47,775 nucleotides of DNA from the NCBI RefSeq assembly GCF_000485595.1, contig NW_014577181.1:300008-347782 (forward strand), read 5' to 3'. Made by a program: the position numbers and the translations under genes. Positions 23,991-34,765 of this stretch are shown in pieces (within the stretch, counting starts at the first letter, position 1; the number at the start of each line of letters is the position of its first letter). The DNA comes from Priapulus caudatus. Lineage: Eukaryota; Priapulida; Priapulimorpha; Priapulimorphida; Priapulidae. The notes below the pieces were generated by a model that was not told the origin of the DNA, did no database searches, and saw only the letters and a program-made list of their open reading frames with translations.

Positions 23991-24368
23991 GGGTCTATGT
24001 CCCCCAGGTAGCTCTAGTACTATAGCCCGCGTACAGAATTGCCGCCAGTGGCAACTGTACGCGGGCTATAGTACTAGAGCTATTCCCCAGGGTACTATCG
24101 GAGGTAGCTCTAGTAACTATAGCCCGCGTACGTATACCCTGCGGCAACTGTACGTGGGCTATAGTTACTAGAGCTATATCGGAGGGTACCCTGCATGGGT
24201 ACGGTTCGATATATCGGAACGTACTTTGGTAACTATCTGATATGGTTAGGGTTAGGAGTAGGCGTAGGCGAGGTACGGTCCGGCATATTAGATAGTACCA
24301 GGGTACGTTCTGATATATCGAATCGTACCCAGGGTACCCTCCGATAGTACCCTGGGGGACATAGACCC
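23991..24368. mobile_element. Nested foldback element
   Basis: Outer 18-bp perfect inverted repeats GGGTCTATGTCCCCCAGG (23991-24008) and complement (24351-24368). Inside lie two hairpins: 24009-24036 with 24055-24082 (28 bp, perfect) and 24105-24131 with 24150-24176 (27 bp, one mismatch). These are diverged copies of one another (TAGCTCTAGTA..CTATAGCCC). Further inverted GATAGTACC words and a short GGTTAGGGTTAGG tract lie to the right. No open frame. A non-autonomous foldback or MITE-like element about 0.2 kb upstream of the first recognised CFAP99 exon. Confidence 0.8.
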
Positions 24369-24605
24369 TCTCAGCCCTAGTTTACCACCCCGGATTAGTG
24401 GATCAAGGATAGTTTAGCTCGTGCACACATCACTTGTCATAGTATGGGACTGCATCATATACAATAAAAAATTATTACAATACGCCCATACATATCTTAC
24501 TATCTATATATGTTCATGTTATTATTATGTACCCCACATTATTATGTCTGTTATGCACGAATCCATATAAAGTGCTATAGTACAAGCTGATATATATTTT
24601 CCCAG

Positions 24606-24753
24606 GAATTTGATGATGCAGTGAGAGTTTTCATAGAGGAGGTGTTTCTAGGATGTATAAGATTTTCAACAGCTCTCACTATGGCCGTGGAGTGCTTCCG
24701 GAAAACTAGAGGTCTTACGAGGCTACCCGAGGGCATGATGAACCTATATAAAG
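24606..24753 (+). CDS. CFAP99: CFAP99 first recognised exon
   Basis: Follows the acceptor TATTTTCCCAG. It reads EFDDAVRVFIEEVFLGC and ends NLYK plus one base before GTACCA (phase 1). This is the conserved amphipathic helical start of the CFAP99 domain. No start codon lies in the exon, so an upstream exon is expected. I searched 22.8-24.6 kb by eye and found no convincing one. Confidence 0.88.
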
Positions 24754-27700
24754 GTACCAGGTACTCAGTGTACTTTTTCATAATAAATAAGATTGTGTAG
24801 CACACACAAGTGTATGTCAGATTGGCTACTGATGCGAGCTGTGTGCTTTCATGTGGATTATTGAGGATTATTTGGATTATCATTATTTGAGGATTTCATG
24901 TGGATTATTATATTCTTTTTGTTGTTGAAACTATACTGATTCTAAATGTCTTAGTGGCTCTTTCATTTTTCCTATTCCCTTTCGTGTCAAATATAATGTT
25001 TCATCTATAAAAAAAACCAACACATGAATCAAAATAGGGCAAGTAATATATAGTATATCTTAATGGTATCATATTGTCCTATGCATTCTATACATGTAGC
25101 CATTTTTCCTTTAACAATATTTTTCAGTTTTATGCTATTTGCTGTTGTTCCGCTTCGAAGAACTAGGGGAAAAACAATTCTCTCGGTTTGTGCAATCTCA
25201 GGATCCTGGGAAGATGTATAAGGTATCAAAATACTATCAACACTATTTGCCATTGGAAGGTAGAGTAGCTATTTCTCTTAGTGATTTAATCAATAGAAAC
25301 AATATCAAACTACAGCTCAGATGGCATTAGAGCGACACCAGGAACTATTTGGAATACATAGGATCATTATCATAGTTGAGTAAGAAGCCACACATATGCC
25401 ATACATATTGTAAAAGTAAAGATTTAATATCTTTTTCTATTGTTCTATAGTTGTGTAAAGGGGAGGGTCTTATGTTGGAAATTATTTTAATCATCACTTG
25501 ACACTTTACTATCAATCTTTTTAGTTTTTAACCTTCCTTGTGGACAAGCGCAGCATTGATTCTGTACTAAAGCCAAACTGGTGTCTTCATTTTGATGAGA
25601 GTTACGTAGTGTGTAATATGGTGGAACCACTGCTTAGGTAAGCCATGCAGGAAACTAACTTCGTAGCTGTTGAGAAATCACAAGAATTCAAGCAATTGTA
25701 ATCATCTACTGGTTAGTTACATTCACGAGCTATAGCAGTGTAGTAAGGGTTGCACTAAGAAGGCATTAGAAATGCTATAGAGCCAAAAAAATATGCTAAT
25801 CCAATGTAACACATGACAGGTCCAAGACACAGCTTCAGAAGTTAAATTTAGAGTTGAAAAACAAAGCAGAGGGGAAGTCGCAACCAAATCCACAATCGAA
25901 GGCTACTACACGTGAGCATACAACAAGCATCATGGTAACAAGAATCCAGTATACCTGTCAAGCTGTGCTATTGTAAGTATATAAATGACTAGATAGTAAA
26001 TAAAAACTGTCATCTATAACTATGGAATGTTGGGATTATTTCAGGTATGAAGCCATTTCAACTGACAGAACCAAAGCCGAAAATAATTTCAATACCAGAA
26101 CAGGTAACATTGTTTTGTGTTCTAGCTCTTAATGGTATATATATCTAGCTATCCATGGATAAATAAAGATGTGTGTGGTGTGTGCATGCGTGCGTGCGTG
26201 CATGTGTGTGAGTGCATGCGTGTGTTTATTTATTTATTAACATTTTTAGCATAGGGTAGATACTTCATATCTAGGTGTGCTTATTGCTGAGTGAACATTT
26301 ACTGAATAGTCAACAAGCACTGCATATTCCAAACATCAACTACACACATCCTGTCAGCAGAAGATAGTGCTCACGCAGTTAGGTGATGATGTAAACTATT
26401 ATTGTATTGCATATTATAATATAATTTTTCATCAGCTTCCCACACTGCAAAGGATGAAGCCAGTGCCTGAAGTAGTGTATAAGCCTCCTGCTGAAGTAGA
26501 ACAAATTGAAAAAGCAAAGCAGAAGAACAAGTTAAAAGCACAGGTAAACAACATATAATTGGCACATAATTGGGTATATAACAAGGTGTATACTTGGCTT
26601 CCTAATTCACTTGACACTGTTAATATTTGTAAAGGCACATGTTTCAGGCATATATTACCAGTAATGAGATTAATCTCAATAGGTTCACCCATAGTGGTTA
26701 TCCTATTATCAGGAGTGAATAAAAAACTTTTTGTAGGATGCAGTCCATGCTATGAAGTTTGTGATGATATGGATATATTACTATTAGCTGCTTAGTGACT
26801 TTTTGACTTTGATATTGAATACCAAATATGTGGGTTTGCAATCCTTGGTGGAATTAATCTACAATTTACATTCAATGTTTTTGTGTCATCAAAGGAGATA
26901 TTTATCGAAACCCAGAAGAATCAATTGAGATGTGCCAAGGCAGAGAAGTCGGTGAAGACACAGAAGAAGCTTAAACAGATCATCATGGAAAAGGAAGCCA
27001 AACTTGAGTTTGAGAAACCGAAATGTACCATCATTACAGGCAAACTGGTCGGTTTGATCAAACACCTAACCATTAGCTTCATGTAACATTTTCTCAACAG
27101 GTGATGTATGCACATTTGTACATAACTGGAAATTACGTAGAAGGTCACTGTGAGTTGTATTGGAATGGTCTGTGCATTGAAATATCAAAACAAACCCTCA
27201 ATGATTCTGCTTTCAGAATGAGAAGGTGCCAGTGCGGATGAATGCAGCCATGGTGCTCAGAGAGGGAGCTGTCTTTCTTAAAAAAGAGGATGAAGAAATT
27301 AAAAAGTACATTATCCTATTCATGTAGAATGGAATTGAACAGGAAAAGTGCCCTACTGCTTATTGTCAGTTTTTAGCTCGCCTTGACATCGTCAAGATGA
27401 GCTATTGCCATGTATGGCACAATGGGGTATTGTATGTCTGTCCGTCAACATTTGGCTACGGTCAACGATAACTCAAGAACAGTTTGACCCACATGTTTCA
27501 AATTGCATATAGTTGTTACTCCTATGGGAGAGGTTTGAACGTCCTATTTTGGAGCACGCCAGTTCGACCTACATTCGAGCCACGTCCACTTTTTGGCAAA
27601 AATGGAAATGGCCATAAGTCAGTTCAGATTCAACGGATTTTGCTCATTTCTAGTATGTGAATGAATAAGGACTGGCCCCAAAACATATCACACGGGTTTT

Positions 27701-30700
27701 GATATTTTTTTTAAATTATGCAAATTAGGTAGATTTTGGCAATTTCACTATGCATTTCAGTGTCTGCCTACGGTCAACGATAACTCAAGAACCGTTTGAC
27801 CCACATGTTTCAAATTGCATACAGTTGTTACTCCTATGGGAGAGGTTTGAACGTCCTATTTTGGAGCACGCCAGTCGACCTACTTTTGAGCCACGCCTAC
27901 TTTTTGGCAAAATGAAAATGGCCATTTAAATTCATTCGATTTTGTTAAATTTTGGTATGTGAATGTGTAAGGCTAGCCCCAAAGCAGTTGTTTCTTCTAT
28001 GGGAGAGATGACAATGTCCTATTACGTTTATTTCGTCTAACTGGTTAACAACTCTATAATCATACCTATATATGTGTAATATTGTGTTTTAGATTCTTTG
28101 TTACAGTAATTTGACTGGAATATTTTATTGTTTTTATTTGTGCGATATTCGAAAACCAAAATGGCGATCATATAGGCGTAGCGCCATCTCTCGTCAAGAT
28201 TTCAGATTTTCAGATCTGAAACATTTATTTTCGCATCAAAACTTATGCATATATCATTATCAAGAGTATATAATGGGAGATATGCTATATAATGGGAGTT
28301 CTCCCATATATACTCTTGCTTTATATATCCCCCCTCCCTCTTCTATTACACCCAAGGTGAGCTACAGTGTCATTGACACTTTCATTAGTAACTGATGTTA
28401 GTAAGTTGCAGTTTAAACGCTTAATGTGCAATTATATGTATATATATATATATATATATTAGGTTGGAGGAGCTGGAGGGTGGATCACGTGACACTGGCA
28501 GCTTTCTGAGGTGGCAGGCAGAAATGCGGGAACGTGATGTGCAGCAACAGCTCTTTGAGCAGGAGCGGCGCCACCTGCAGGGAAAACTGAGTCACGAGGA
28601 GGCAATTGTGGCTCGTCGAGCTCGTGCAGTTAGCAACAAGGAGCGAGCAGCTGACATGAAACGAGAGGTGAGGCAGAGGAGGTCAGAAGAAGGGAAGGAT
28701 GCCAGTGCATGAGTGATAATTACTGCAGTAATGACACCTTGTGAAATTCAGAAGATTAGAAACAATCTTGTGCAAAATTCTTGCAGGCAGAGCTTAACAT
28801 TCAACAGTATTGGGCTGATAGACTGCAGGAGATGGAAGTAAAAAGGATACAGGTGGAGGAGGTAACATTCAGCCAGCAACATGTAAAGGAAGCACAGGAA
28901 AAGCTGCTTCTTTACAAGCAGAACATCGGTAAGCTATAAGTAGTAGCACTGCAGCCTGCTTGGATGTGCTACCGCACGTATTCATTTATTAATTTAGACA
29001 TTTCCATATCCTTAAACTGTTCAATATCCTGACGTACCTTGAGTTGTGAATAACATTTTCGGCATTGACACTGCAGTAAAACAAGTAACAGAAGAGAAGC
29101 AAGAGTTAATGAGGCAGGCGCTAGAAGAGGTATGAAGATGCATTTATGTTCCGGTCGCTCATTCCGTATTGATTCCCATTTGTTTCCTCAACATTTTCCT
29201 GGTGTACGGGAAAACAATGTTGTCCCGTGTAGAGCTACGGCGTCAGTCACAATGCCGACTGCCCTCTAATGAGAGACAACACTGAGGTTCTAATGTAAAT
29301 CGGTGAGAAAATGCCAATCATCAAGGGCAAATAACTTGTCACATGCTGGCAAATCATGACTGGCGAATAACTTATCACATGCTGGCGAATCGTCACTTAT
29401 TGCAACAGGCGGACGAGGCAATGCGACAGAAGCTGCAGCTCATTGAGCAGATTCGCAGCATGGAGGCGACGCCTGTGCCGCCCGGTAAGCTCGTGGACCT
29501 CAGCGACACCGCCGGCACGGGCCTGCTCTGTGAGATGTCGATCGCCGAGCTGAGGGAGCGACTCGCGCGGCTTAGAGTGACGCAGCTCGAGCTGCAAGAG
29601 GCAAGGCGAGGCGAGATCCACGGGAAAAAGCAGGTGAGAATGTGGGCGAGGGGGGGGGGACGAGATACACGGCAAGAAGCAAGTGAGAATGCAGGGGAGG
29701 AGGAGAGATACACAGCAAGAAGCAGGTGAGAATGTGGGGGAGAAGGAGAGATACACAGCAAGAAGAAGGTGAGAATGCAGGGGAGGAGGAGAGATACATG
29801 ACAAGAAGCAGGTGAGAATGTGGGGGAGAAGGAGAAATACATGACAAGAAGCAGGTGAGAATGCAGGGGAGGAGGAGAGATACATGACAAGAAGCAGGTG
29901 AGAATGTGGGGGAGGAGGAGAGATACATGACAAGAAGCAAGTGAGAATGCAGGGGAGGGGGAGAGATACACGACAAGAAGCAGGTGAGAATGTGGGGGAG
30001 AAGGAGAGATACATGACAAGAAGCAAGTGAGAATGCAGGGGAGGAGGAGAGATACATGACAAGAAGCACGTGAGAATGCAGGGGAGGAAGAGAGATACAC
30101 AGCAAGAAGGTGAGAATGCAGGGGAGGAGGAGAGATACACAGCAAGAAGGTGAGAATGTTCAGGAGGGGCGAGATAAATGGCATGAAACCAGTATGGTTG
30201 TGGAGTGTGTGGATGTAGAATAGTAAAAACACAGCATTACCCCATTGAGTTATAAGCTGAATGGGGGTGGTGGTGAGATACATGGCATAAACGAATGCAC
30301 AGTAGTAAGGATAGGAGAGAGGGGTGAGATAATGCATAAACACAAATTTGATGCGAGTGTGCAGTGAGGAGTGGAAGGGTGTGTGTGTGTGGGGGGGGGG
30401 TATAACACAGCAAGAACACGTATTGAATATTGAGGTGGGGAAACAATGCATACTACAATGCAAGATGGGTAAAGCACATAGGAAGAGTAAAAACGCCAGA
30501 GAATAAAAGGTAACTGTGAATGGCACAAGTAGTAATAATTACAGTGGCATCGTTTGTAACAGTTATTATTCACTGTGAGATGTGGAACCATAGTGCCACC
30601 AATTATGTAATAGATATATATTATATATCCCTAGAATATTAAAGCAAGTGAGCATGGTGACACTGATGCATTTTCTCAAAAAGTGAATGGGTGGTAATCC

Positions 30701-31728
30701 AAGGCTTATAAAACTCACTAAATTTATAACTATTATCACTATTTAAATTCAGAAATTTACTTTGCATTAGGAGAAAGAAAAGGTTCTACAGGAAATGCAA
30801 GATACAATAATGAGACATAGAGAAAGGAACAAAGTGGCATCACCTAGGTATTGCTTACTTGGATTAAGTAAATTAATTTTAAAATGTTTAATGCATTAGT
30901 ACTATACAGTTGTTAGAAAAATTCAGAAGAAGAAAACAATGAGCGGTTAGAGGACAAGAATGGAAACATGCAATGAGCAATATGTGCAAACAAGCGAGAT
31001 ATTAGTAGTAAGATTAGGAACTAAACGCTCTTAAAATGCCCAACTTTCAACATGTGTTAATCTATGCAAAATTTGACTCCTAAAAAGACTGCTTGATTAT
31101 CCTAAATATAGGTTTAAAGCCAACATAGTATATGTATTCAGTAAGAAAATTAGATAGGTTAAGATTTACAATTCTTTTGCGTATCCCTTGCATGTGATTA
31201 AAGAGAGTAGTGGTGCAACATCTGGTGTTGTATCTTTCTGTAGGCATCAGGACAAGCAGATTTTCAACATCCGGTGCAAACAAACGTCTGAGGAGATGGA
31301 GCAGTTAGAGGAGAGGCTGCAGAAAAAGAAGGCCGAGAGAAGGAGCTTGGAGGCACAGTTGAATGTACCCCAGGGGAGGACTGACCCGATGAGATTTAGA
31401 GTTAAGAAGTCAGACAAGGTACTACTCAATGAACTTTAAATTTCTACTTGGTTGAATAGCAGTGCCATTACAAATATGTTCGGCCCTACAGTTTTCTATT
31501 GTAAAGATGAAGCGGAGGCCAGAACTGCACTGTGCCTCTTGTGGAGACACAGGATAAACATTTTACAAGACATTTTACTGTGAAATATATATTTAGTCCA
31601 TTTTTAATCTACTCTAGGAGCAAGTGGAAGAGAAAAGGTGGAAAATGGTCAATGAGGCACACATAAGAGCATTCCAAATGTCTACTGGTCATGGGGATAA
31701 CAGTGTTTCACAGCATGAAAAGAATTAA
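24606..31728 (+). CDS. CFAP99: CFAP99-like cilia- and flagella-associated protein (15 exons; N-terminus missing)
   Basis: Predicted axonemal protein. I joined exons 24606-24753, 25128-25222, 25525-25637, 25820-25911, 26045-26103, 26436-26543, 26895-27047, 27217-27305, 28463-28667, 28787-28928, 29077-29129, 29409-29633, 30771-30847, 31244-31418 and 31618-31728. The total is 1845 nt, 614 residues plus TAA, and every exon phase matches the next. Seen: an N-terminal helical domain (FEELG, EPLLR), a proline/lysine linker (KPFQLTEPKPK), then long charged coiled-coil stretches with VLREGAVF, FLRWQAEMR and LVDLSDTAGTGLLCEMS. Known: this order and these motifs are those of CFAP99 as I remember the vertebrate proteins. 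All introns are GT-AG, with a weak GTCGGT donor after exon 7. The first exon here opens in phase 0 without a start codon, so at least one upstream exon is missing. The next gene downstream is convergent. Family assignment is strong; the biochemical role is poorly known. Confidence 0.92.
25128..25222 (+). CDS. CFAP99: CFAP99 exon 2
   Basis: Acceptor ATTTTTCAG, donor GTATCA. The split codon GTT joins to exon 1, giving YKVLCYLLLFRFEELG. It ends DPGKMYK in phase 0. The FxxEELG and KMYK words are family signatures as I recall them. Confidence 0.9.
25525..25637 (+). CDS. CFAP99: CFAP99 exon 3
   Basis: Acceptor ATCTTTTTAG, donor GTAAGC. It encodes FLTFLVDKRSIDSV and ends YVVCNMVEPLLR, with the Arg codon split AG|G. 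The tryptophan-containing strand followed by a PLLR end is typical of the family N-terminal domain. Confidence 0.9.
25820..25911 (+). CDS. CFAP99: CFAP99 exon 4 (basic linker)
   Basis: Acceptor ACATGACAG, donor GTGAGC. It encodes a lysine/glutamine-rich segment (SKTQLQKLNLELKNKAEG) that links the helical domain to the proline-rich segment. Enters in phase 2, leaves in phase 1. Confidence 0.85.
26045..26103 (+). CDS. CFAP99: CFAP99 exon 5 (KPFQLTEPKPK)
   Basis: A 59-nt exon between the acceptor TTATTTCAG and the donor GTAACA. It reads MKPFQLTEPKPKIISIPEQ, the short proline/lysine motif that is among the best-conserved words in CFAP99 proteins as I remember them. Confidence 0.9.
26436..26543 (+). 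CDS. CFAP99: CFAP99 exon 6
   Basis: Acceptor TTTTTCATCAG, donor GTAAAC, 36 whole codons. It encodes LPTLQRMKPVPEVVYKPP and then a lysine-rich helix start. Continues the proline-rich linker. Confidence 0.9.
26895..27047 (+). CDS. CFAP99: CFAP99 exon 7 (coiled coil)
   Basis: Acceptor TGTCATCAAAG. It encodes a charged helix (IFIETQKNQLRCAKAEKSV) of 51 codons. The 3' end is the least certain boundary of the gene: I use a weak donor GTCGGT because it keeps phase 0 into exon 8 and because the open frame meets TAA at 27084. A GC donor at ACAG|GCAAAC (27038/27039) is an alternative but would break the frame. Confidence 0.78.
27217..27305 (+). CDS. CFAP99: CFAP99 exon 8 (VLREGAVF motif)
   Basis: Acceptor TTCTGCTTTCAG, donor GTACAT. 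It reads VPVRMNAAMVLREGAVFLKK. The A-x-x-LREGA word is a family hallmark. Ends in phase 2, completed as Lys by the first base of exon 9. Confidence 0.9.
27372..28025. repeat. Interspersed repeat with a 312-bp tandem unit in CFAP99 intron 8
   Basis: The left edge has the near-palindrome CTTGACATCGTCAAG. The word CTACGGTCAACGATAACTC starts at 27456 and again at 27768, and about 200 bp after each are nearly identical (TCCTATGGGAGAGGTTTGAA, CGTCCTATTTTGGAGCACGC). A third partial copy is at 27985-28023. No coding potential was seen. Probably a non-autonomous transposon-derived repeat. Confidence 0.75.
28245..28330. repeat. Palindromic AT-rich repeat in CFAP99 intron 8
   Basis: AAGAGTATATAATGGGAG is answered by CTCCCATATATACTCTTG, with a second partial copy between (TGCTATATAATGGGAG). 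The arms would fold into a hairpin. No known family recognised. Confidence 0.6.
28463..28667 (+). CDS. CFAP99: CFAP99 exon 9 (FLRWQAEMR segment)
   Basis: Preceded by a TA repeat and ATTAG, followed by GTGAGG. It encodes GSFLRWQAEMRERDVQ, then GKLSHEEAIVARRARAV, a long charged helix. The donor-proximal MKRE joins in phase 0 to exon 10. Confidence 0.9.
28787..28928 (+). CDS. CFAP99: CFAP99 exon 10 (coiled coil)
   Basis: Acceptor AATTCTTGCAG, donor GTAAGC. It encodes a continuous helix from AELNIQQYWADRLQEME to LLLYKQNI. Leaves in phase 1. Confidence 0.88.
29077..29129 (+). CDS. CFAP99: CFAP99 exon 11
   Basis: A 53-nt exon, acceptor TGACACTGCAG, donor GTATGA. It encodes VKQVTEEKQELMRQALEE, continuing the coiled coil. 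Enters in phase 1, ends in phase 0. Confidence 0.88.
29409..29633 (+). CDS. CFAP99: CFAP99 exon 12 (LVDLSDTAGTGLL motif)
   Basis: The longest exon, 75 whole codons, and visibly richer in GC than its neighbours. It encodes KLVDLSDTAGTGLLCEMS followed by IAELRERLARL, the most diagnostic CFAP99 stretch. It ends GEIHGKKQ before the donor GTGAGAATG. The last ~25 bases plus this donor are the founder sequence of the minisatellite that fills the start of intron 12. Confidence 0.93.
29606..30165 (+). repeat. 43-bp minisatellite of exon-end plus splice donor in CFAP99 intron 12
   Basis: Thirteen GTGAGAAT words start at 29634, 29683, 29726, 29769, 29812, 29855, 29898, 29941, 29984, 30027, 30070, 30110 and 30150. 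Spacing is 49, then 43 nine times, 43 again, then 40 twice after partial loss of the AGCA. Each is preceded by a copy of the exon 12 end (GAGATACA..AAGAAGCAG) and followed by a G-rich stretch (TGGGGGAG or CAGGGGAGGAG). The first site is the real exon 12 donor. The array creates long false open frames on the minus strand. Confidence 0.95.
30771..30847 (+). CDS. CFAP99: CFAP99 exon 13
   Basis: Acceptor TACTTTGCATTAG, donor GTATTG. It encodes EKEKVLQEMQDTIMRHRERN. The Arg codon is split AG|G into exon 14. Confidence 0.88.
31244..31418 (+). CDS. CFAP99: CFAP99 exon 14
   Basis: Acceptor ATCTTTCTGTAG, donor GTACTA. It encodes HQDKQIFNIRCKQ, then a basic helix with KKKAERRSLEAQL and the stretch PMRFRVKKSDK. 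Ends in phase 0. Confidence 0.85.
31618..31728 (+). CDS. CFAP99: CFAP99 terminal exon
   Basis: Acceptor ATCTACTCTAG. It encodes EQVEEKRWKMVNEAH, then a polar tail ending HEKN and TAA at 31726-31728. This gives a plausible natural C-terminus; no further exon is needed. Confidence 0.85.
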   Translation, partial: EQVEEKRWKMVNEAHIRAFQMSTGHGDNSVSQHEKN

Positions 31729-34594
31729 TTTTCTCAGTCTGTACCTAACTGTAGTTGTACCCTAGTAAATATAAACTTTTTATCTCATGTTCCAAGTTTT
31801 AATAGTCAATATTGTTATAGCTATAAAAAGTACATAGTATCCCCCAAGAAAATGTAATAATACAAAACAAAAATTGCAAAATGGGCTGCTATGTCATATT
31901 AGACTAACCTTTTTTTACCATGATCCTCTTAACTATTTGTTTACATTATAATGGCCTATCCAAACACTATTCAGCATGTGTATGCACTTGTGAATCTCAT
32001 GTACTGCTATTCTAAAATACAATATAGCGTGAAGCCTCCACGAATGGTTTCTTTGTAAGTCAAACTAATTAAATAAAATTTTTTGCATGCAGTTTATGAT
32101 GTTGCTTCATAGGTAATGTTGCAGCAGCCATGTATTACATTCACACCCGTTATCAGGGAGAACTATGACAACATCAACAATGCCAGCATTCAGTCAGCCA
32201 GTCTCCCCTTAGAAGAGGAAATTCACTACACAATTTCCTATAATAATAAGACATCTTTATTTATAATATCCATCCATATAAAACGTGTCATGAATAGATT
32301 ACACTCACACATTAGACACAGAAAGTTGAAGTGTAATGCAGCACTCCTCTCGTTAATGCAGTCATGGCTATGTCTGCTCACTGCACTGGGGACCACAGCA
32401 TCCTTATGTAAAGTACTAAAAGTGAATCTAATACGTCCACTACACAGTTGTTCCCCCATCTTGCTACTATGTATGGTCACATACACATTTTGGCTGAAAC
32501 CGACCAGACAAACACCATAAGTTCAAGCATTACCGAGTATACTCTAGCCATTAGAGACCAGGAATGCAAATAAATATAAAAGTGCAACGTGTAGAGTGAT
32601 GACAATTTAAAAAAAATTCTATACACGATGCCGTGATTGCTGCCAGAGGAACAATAAACACGACTTCACAATTGATTACAACACGTATAAAAAACCTATT
32701 CATTCTACACCGATGTTGCAGAGGTGGCTAGCTGCTAAGATATTAATATTCTATCGGTTAAAACGTGTGCATTTGCCGTTGGCAGGTATAAATAACACCT
32801 GAACGTGCTAATTGGGTACAGATGTCTCTGATATGTCAACTGGAGCCTGTAGGCCGGATTAAATGTCGAACCACCGAAAACTGTTGGAAGGGTTCTTGTT
32901 CGTTAGTTCCAACGGCAAAAGCAAAGCTACGAATTTAATGCAGCTAGGCAAATCGACATTGATTTGACATATACACATGCAAAACACGTGCGTCCACCGT
33001 TCACACATGACAACACTGAGTTTGGACATGACACACTGTTCCTGGTTGACATAAAATGGAGTAATGATATCATTAAATAAATGAGTTGAACAATAACGTC
33101 ACAGTGGTGAGTTTGTGCATCACGTTGAGTACAAATGGTCATGTATACATGAGTGACGAGATTTTAACTGCAGCTTGCTCACTGCAATGATGCGACGCTA
33201 GACAATAAATATTACCGGTAACCTATTTAACTCGTTATCTGATGGGGGCATCACGTGCGAGAATAGTAATGACTCTGGCACGAGAGGCAAACGTTATTAC
33301 TGTAATTCTAAGAGTTGGCGCAAACAGGATCTATATATTATGGCAGTAATAACAACCGTATGTTGAGATCTGGTAACTTTAGGGTCGACCTTTGCTGTCT
33401 TTTTGATTAAGAAATACAAATATGAAGGTCCTACGTTACTACCATTGCTGTCGCTACATTAGTAGTAGTACTACTACCTAGTAAACACCTAGCAAAAAAT
33501 TACCAACTATGTACACAAAACCTGCGTATACCAGTTCTATAGCTTGACAACTTATTGACCGCTGCTAATTAAACGCTATGTGGAGGCGTTTTATATTTTC
33601 GTCAAGCCCTAGAACTTAAACGTATTCACACGTTACAGTGAAGCCAGTAACTCATTTGTTAGATGTACTGTTGATCAACTACTAACACTGCGACAAGTAC
33701 AACTGCTAATAATACTACTACATCTACTACTGATAAAGACAGAAGTGCAAGTTTATGGACTGTGTATACGGTGACAGAGTACGTTTCAATACACAGGTAT
33801 GCAGGCATGATGCAAACACCTGTTGGATGTGAATGTAACATACAAAAGTAGAAATTCAATCTACGGTGAAATATGAGTACAATTGTTGCACAAATCGTAA
33901 AACAATAGCCATTACAATTGAATCAAAATAGCAGAAGTGAATGTAGTAGTAACGACACAAAGTGAAATTACACCAAACACCCAAATGGTGAAAAATCATG
34001 GCACACTGACGGCCGAGTAGTGCAGACACGGACACAGAAAATATCAAGCTTAGCTCAACTCATTTAACTCAAATGGTTGTCAGTGTGACAAAAGATTATT
34101 ACTCAAAGTTGATACATGAAAACAAATTGAAAATGTTTAACCACGCACAAAGCTGGCAAATGCAATAGCGTTAAACTACGACATCTTGTACAAAGTTTAA
34201 CAGCAAAAACAACAACAACGACCACACCACACGTACTCTTATATATATTAGTGCCATACTATAAGGTTCGCCTGGAATATACAGTAACTATTTGGGATTT
34301 GGGCAGCAGTGTCTTTGGCTATGGATAAGGGCCATAATGGTAATGCTGCATTTGTATAGGAGCTTGTTTATCGTTTAGTAGTCAGTTAGACCACGCCCTT
34401 GACAACCCGGGCACAAATTTCAGGACATACACCCTAGGATCAAAGAGTATCTCTCCCCATACGAGTATTCCTAACCATAGAGCAACGACGCCTCTACATC
34501 TTCGGTACTGCGTAGAACACACTGATAGCTGACATAATGTTAAGGGATGTAACCGTCAAATTACTGCTATAAAAATGCTCAGTATCTAATATAC
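31729..34594. other. Intergenic, no gene recognised
   Basis: AT-rich DNA downstream of CFAP99. A 134-codon plus-strand frame (32116-32520) has no motif and no splice context and probably is not coding. Confidence 0.5.
32072..32077 (+). promoter_or_regulatory. Possible CFAP99 poly(A) signal
   Basis: First perfect AATAAA I noticed downstream of the CFAP99 stop codon, 344 nt after it. It lies in AT-rich DNA where the hexamer is expected by chance, so the support is weak. Confidence 0.3.
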
Positions 34595-34765
34595 CTGTAG
34601 GTGCACGCACGCAGGCACATTCACACGCTCATACACACGCGCACGTAAGCACGCACACATGCATGTACGCACGCACACGCTCGCTCGCTAGTATACACAC
34701 AAACACATACACACGCACACGCACGTCCGCAAACACACCATGCATACCCTCACACTCACACAAAC
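34595..34765. repeat. CA/CG-rich imperfect microsatellite
   Basis: Interrupted CACG, CACA and GCAC words on the plus strand. Confidence 0.8.

Noticed and set aside
29393-30591. Minus-strand open frames of up to 377 codons, rich in Ser, Pro, His, Leu and Cys
   Set aside because: They are the reverse reading of the 43-bp minisatellite and of CFAP99 exon 12. The 43-bp period cycles through three frames that happen to lack stops.
32116-32520. 134-codon plus-strand frame downstream of CFAP99
   Set aside because: No motif, no acceptor in phase, low-complexity mix. Probably chance in a long non-coding region.
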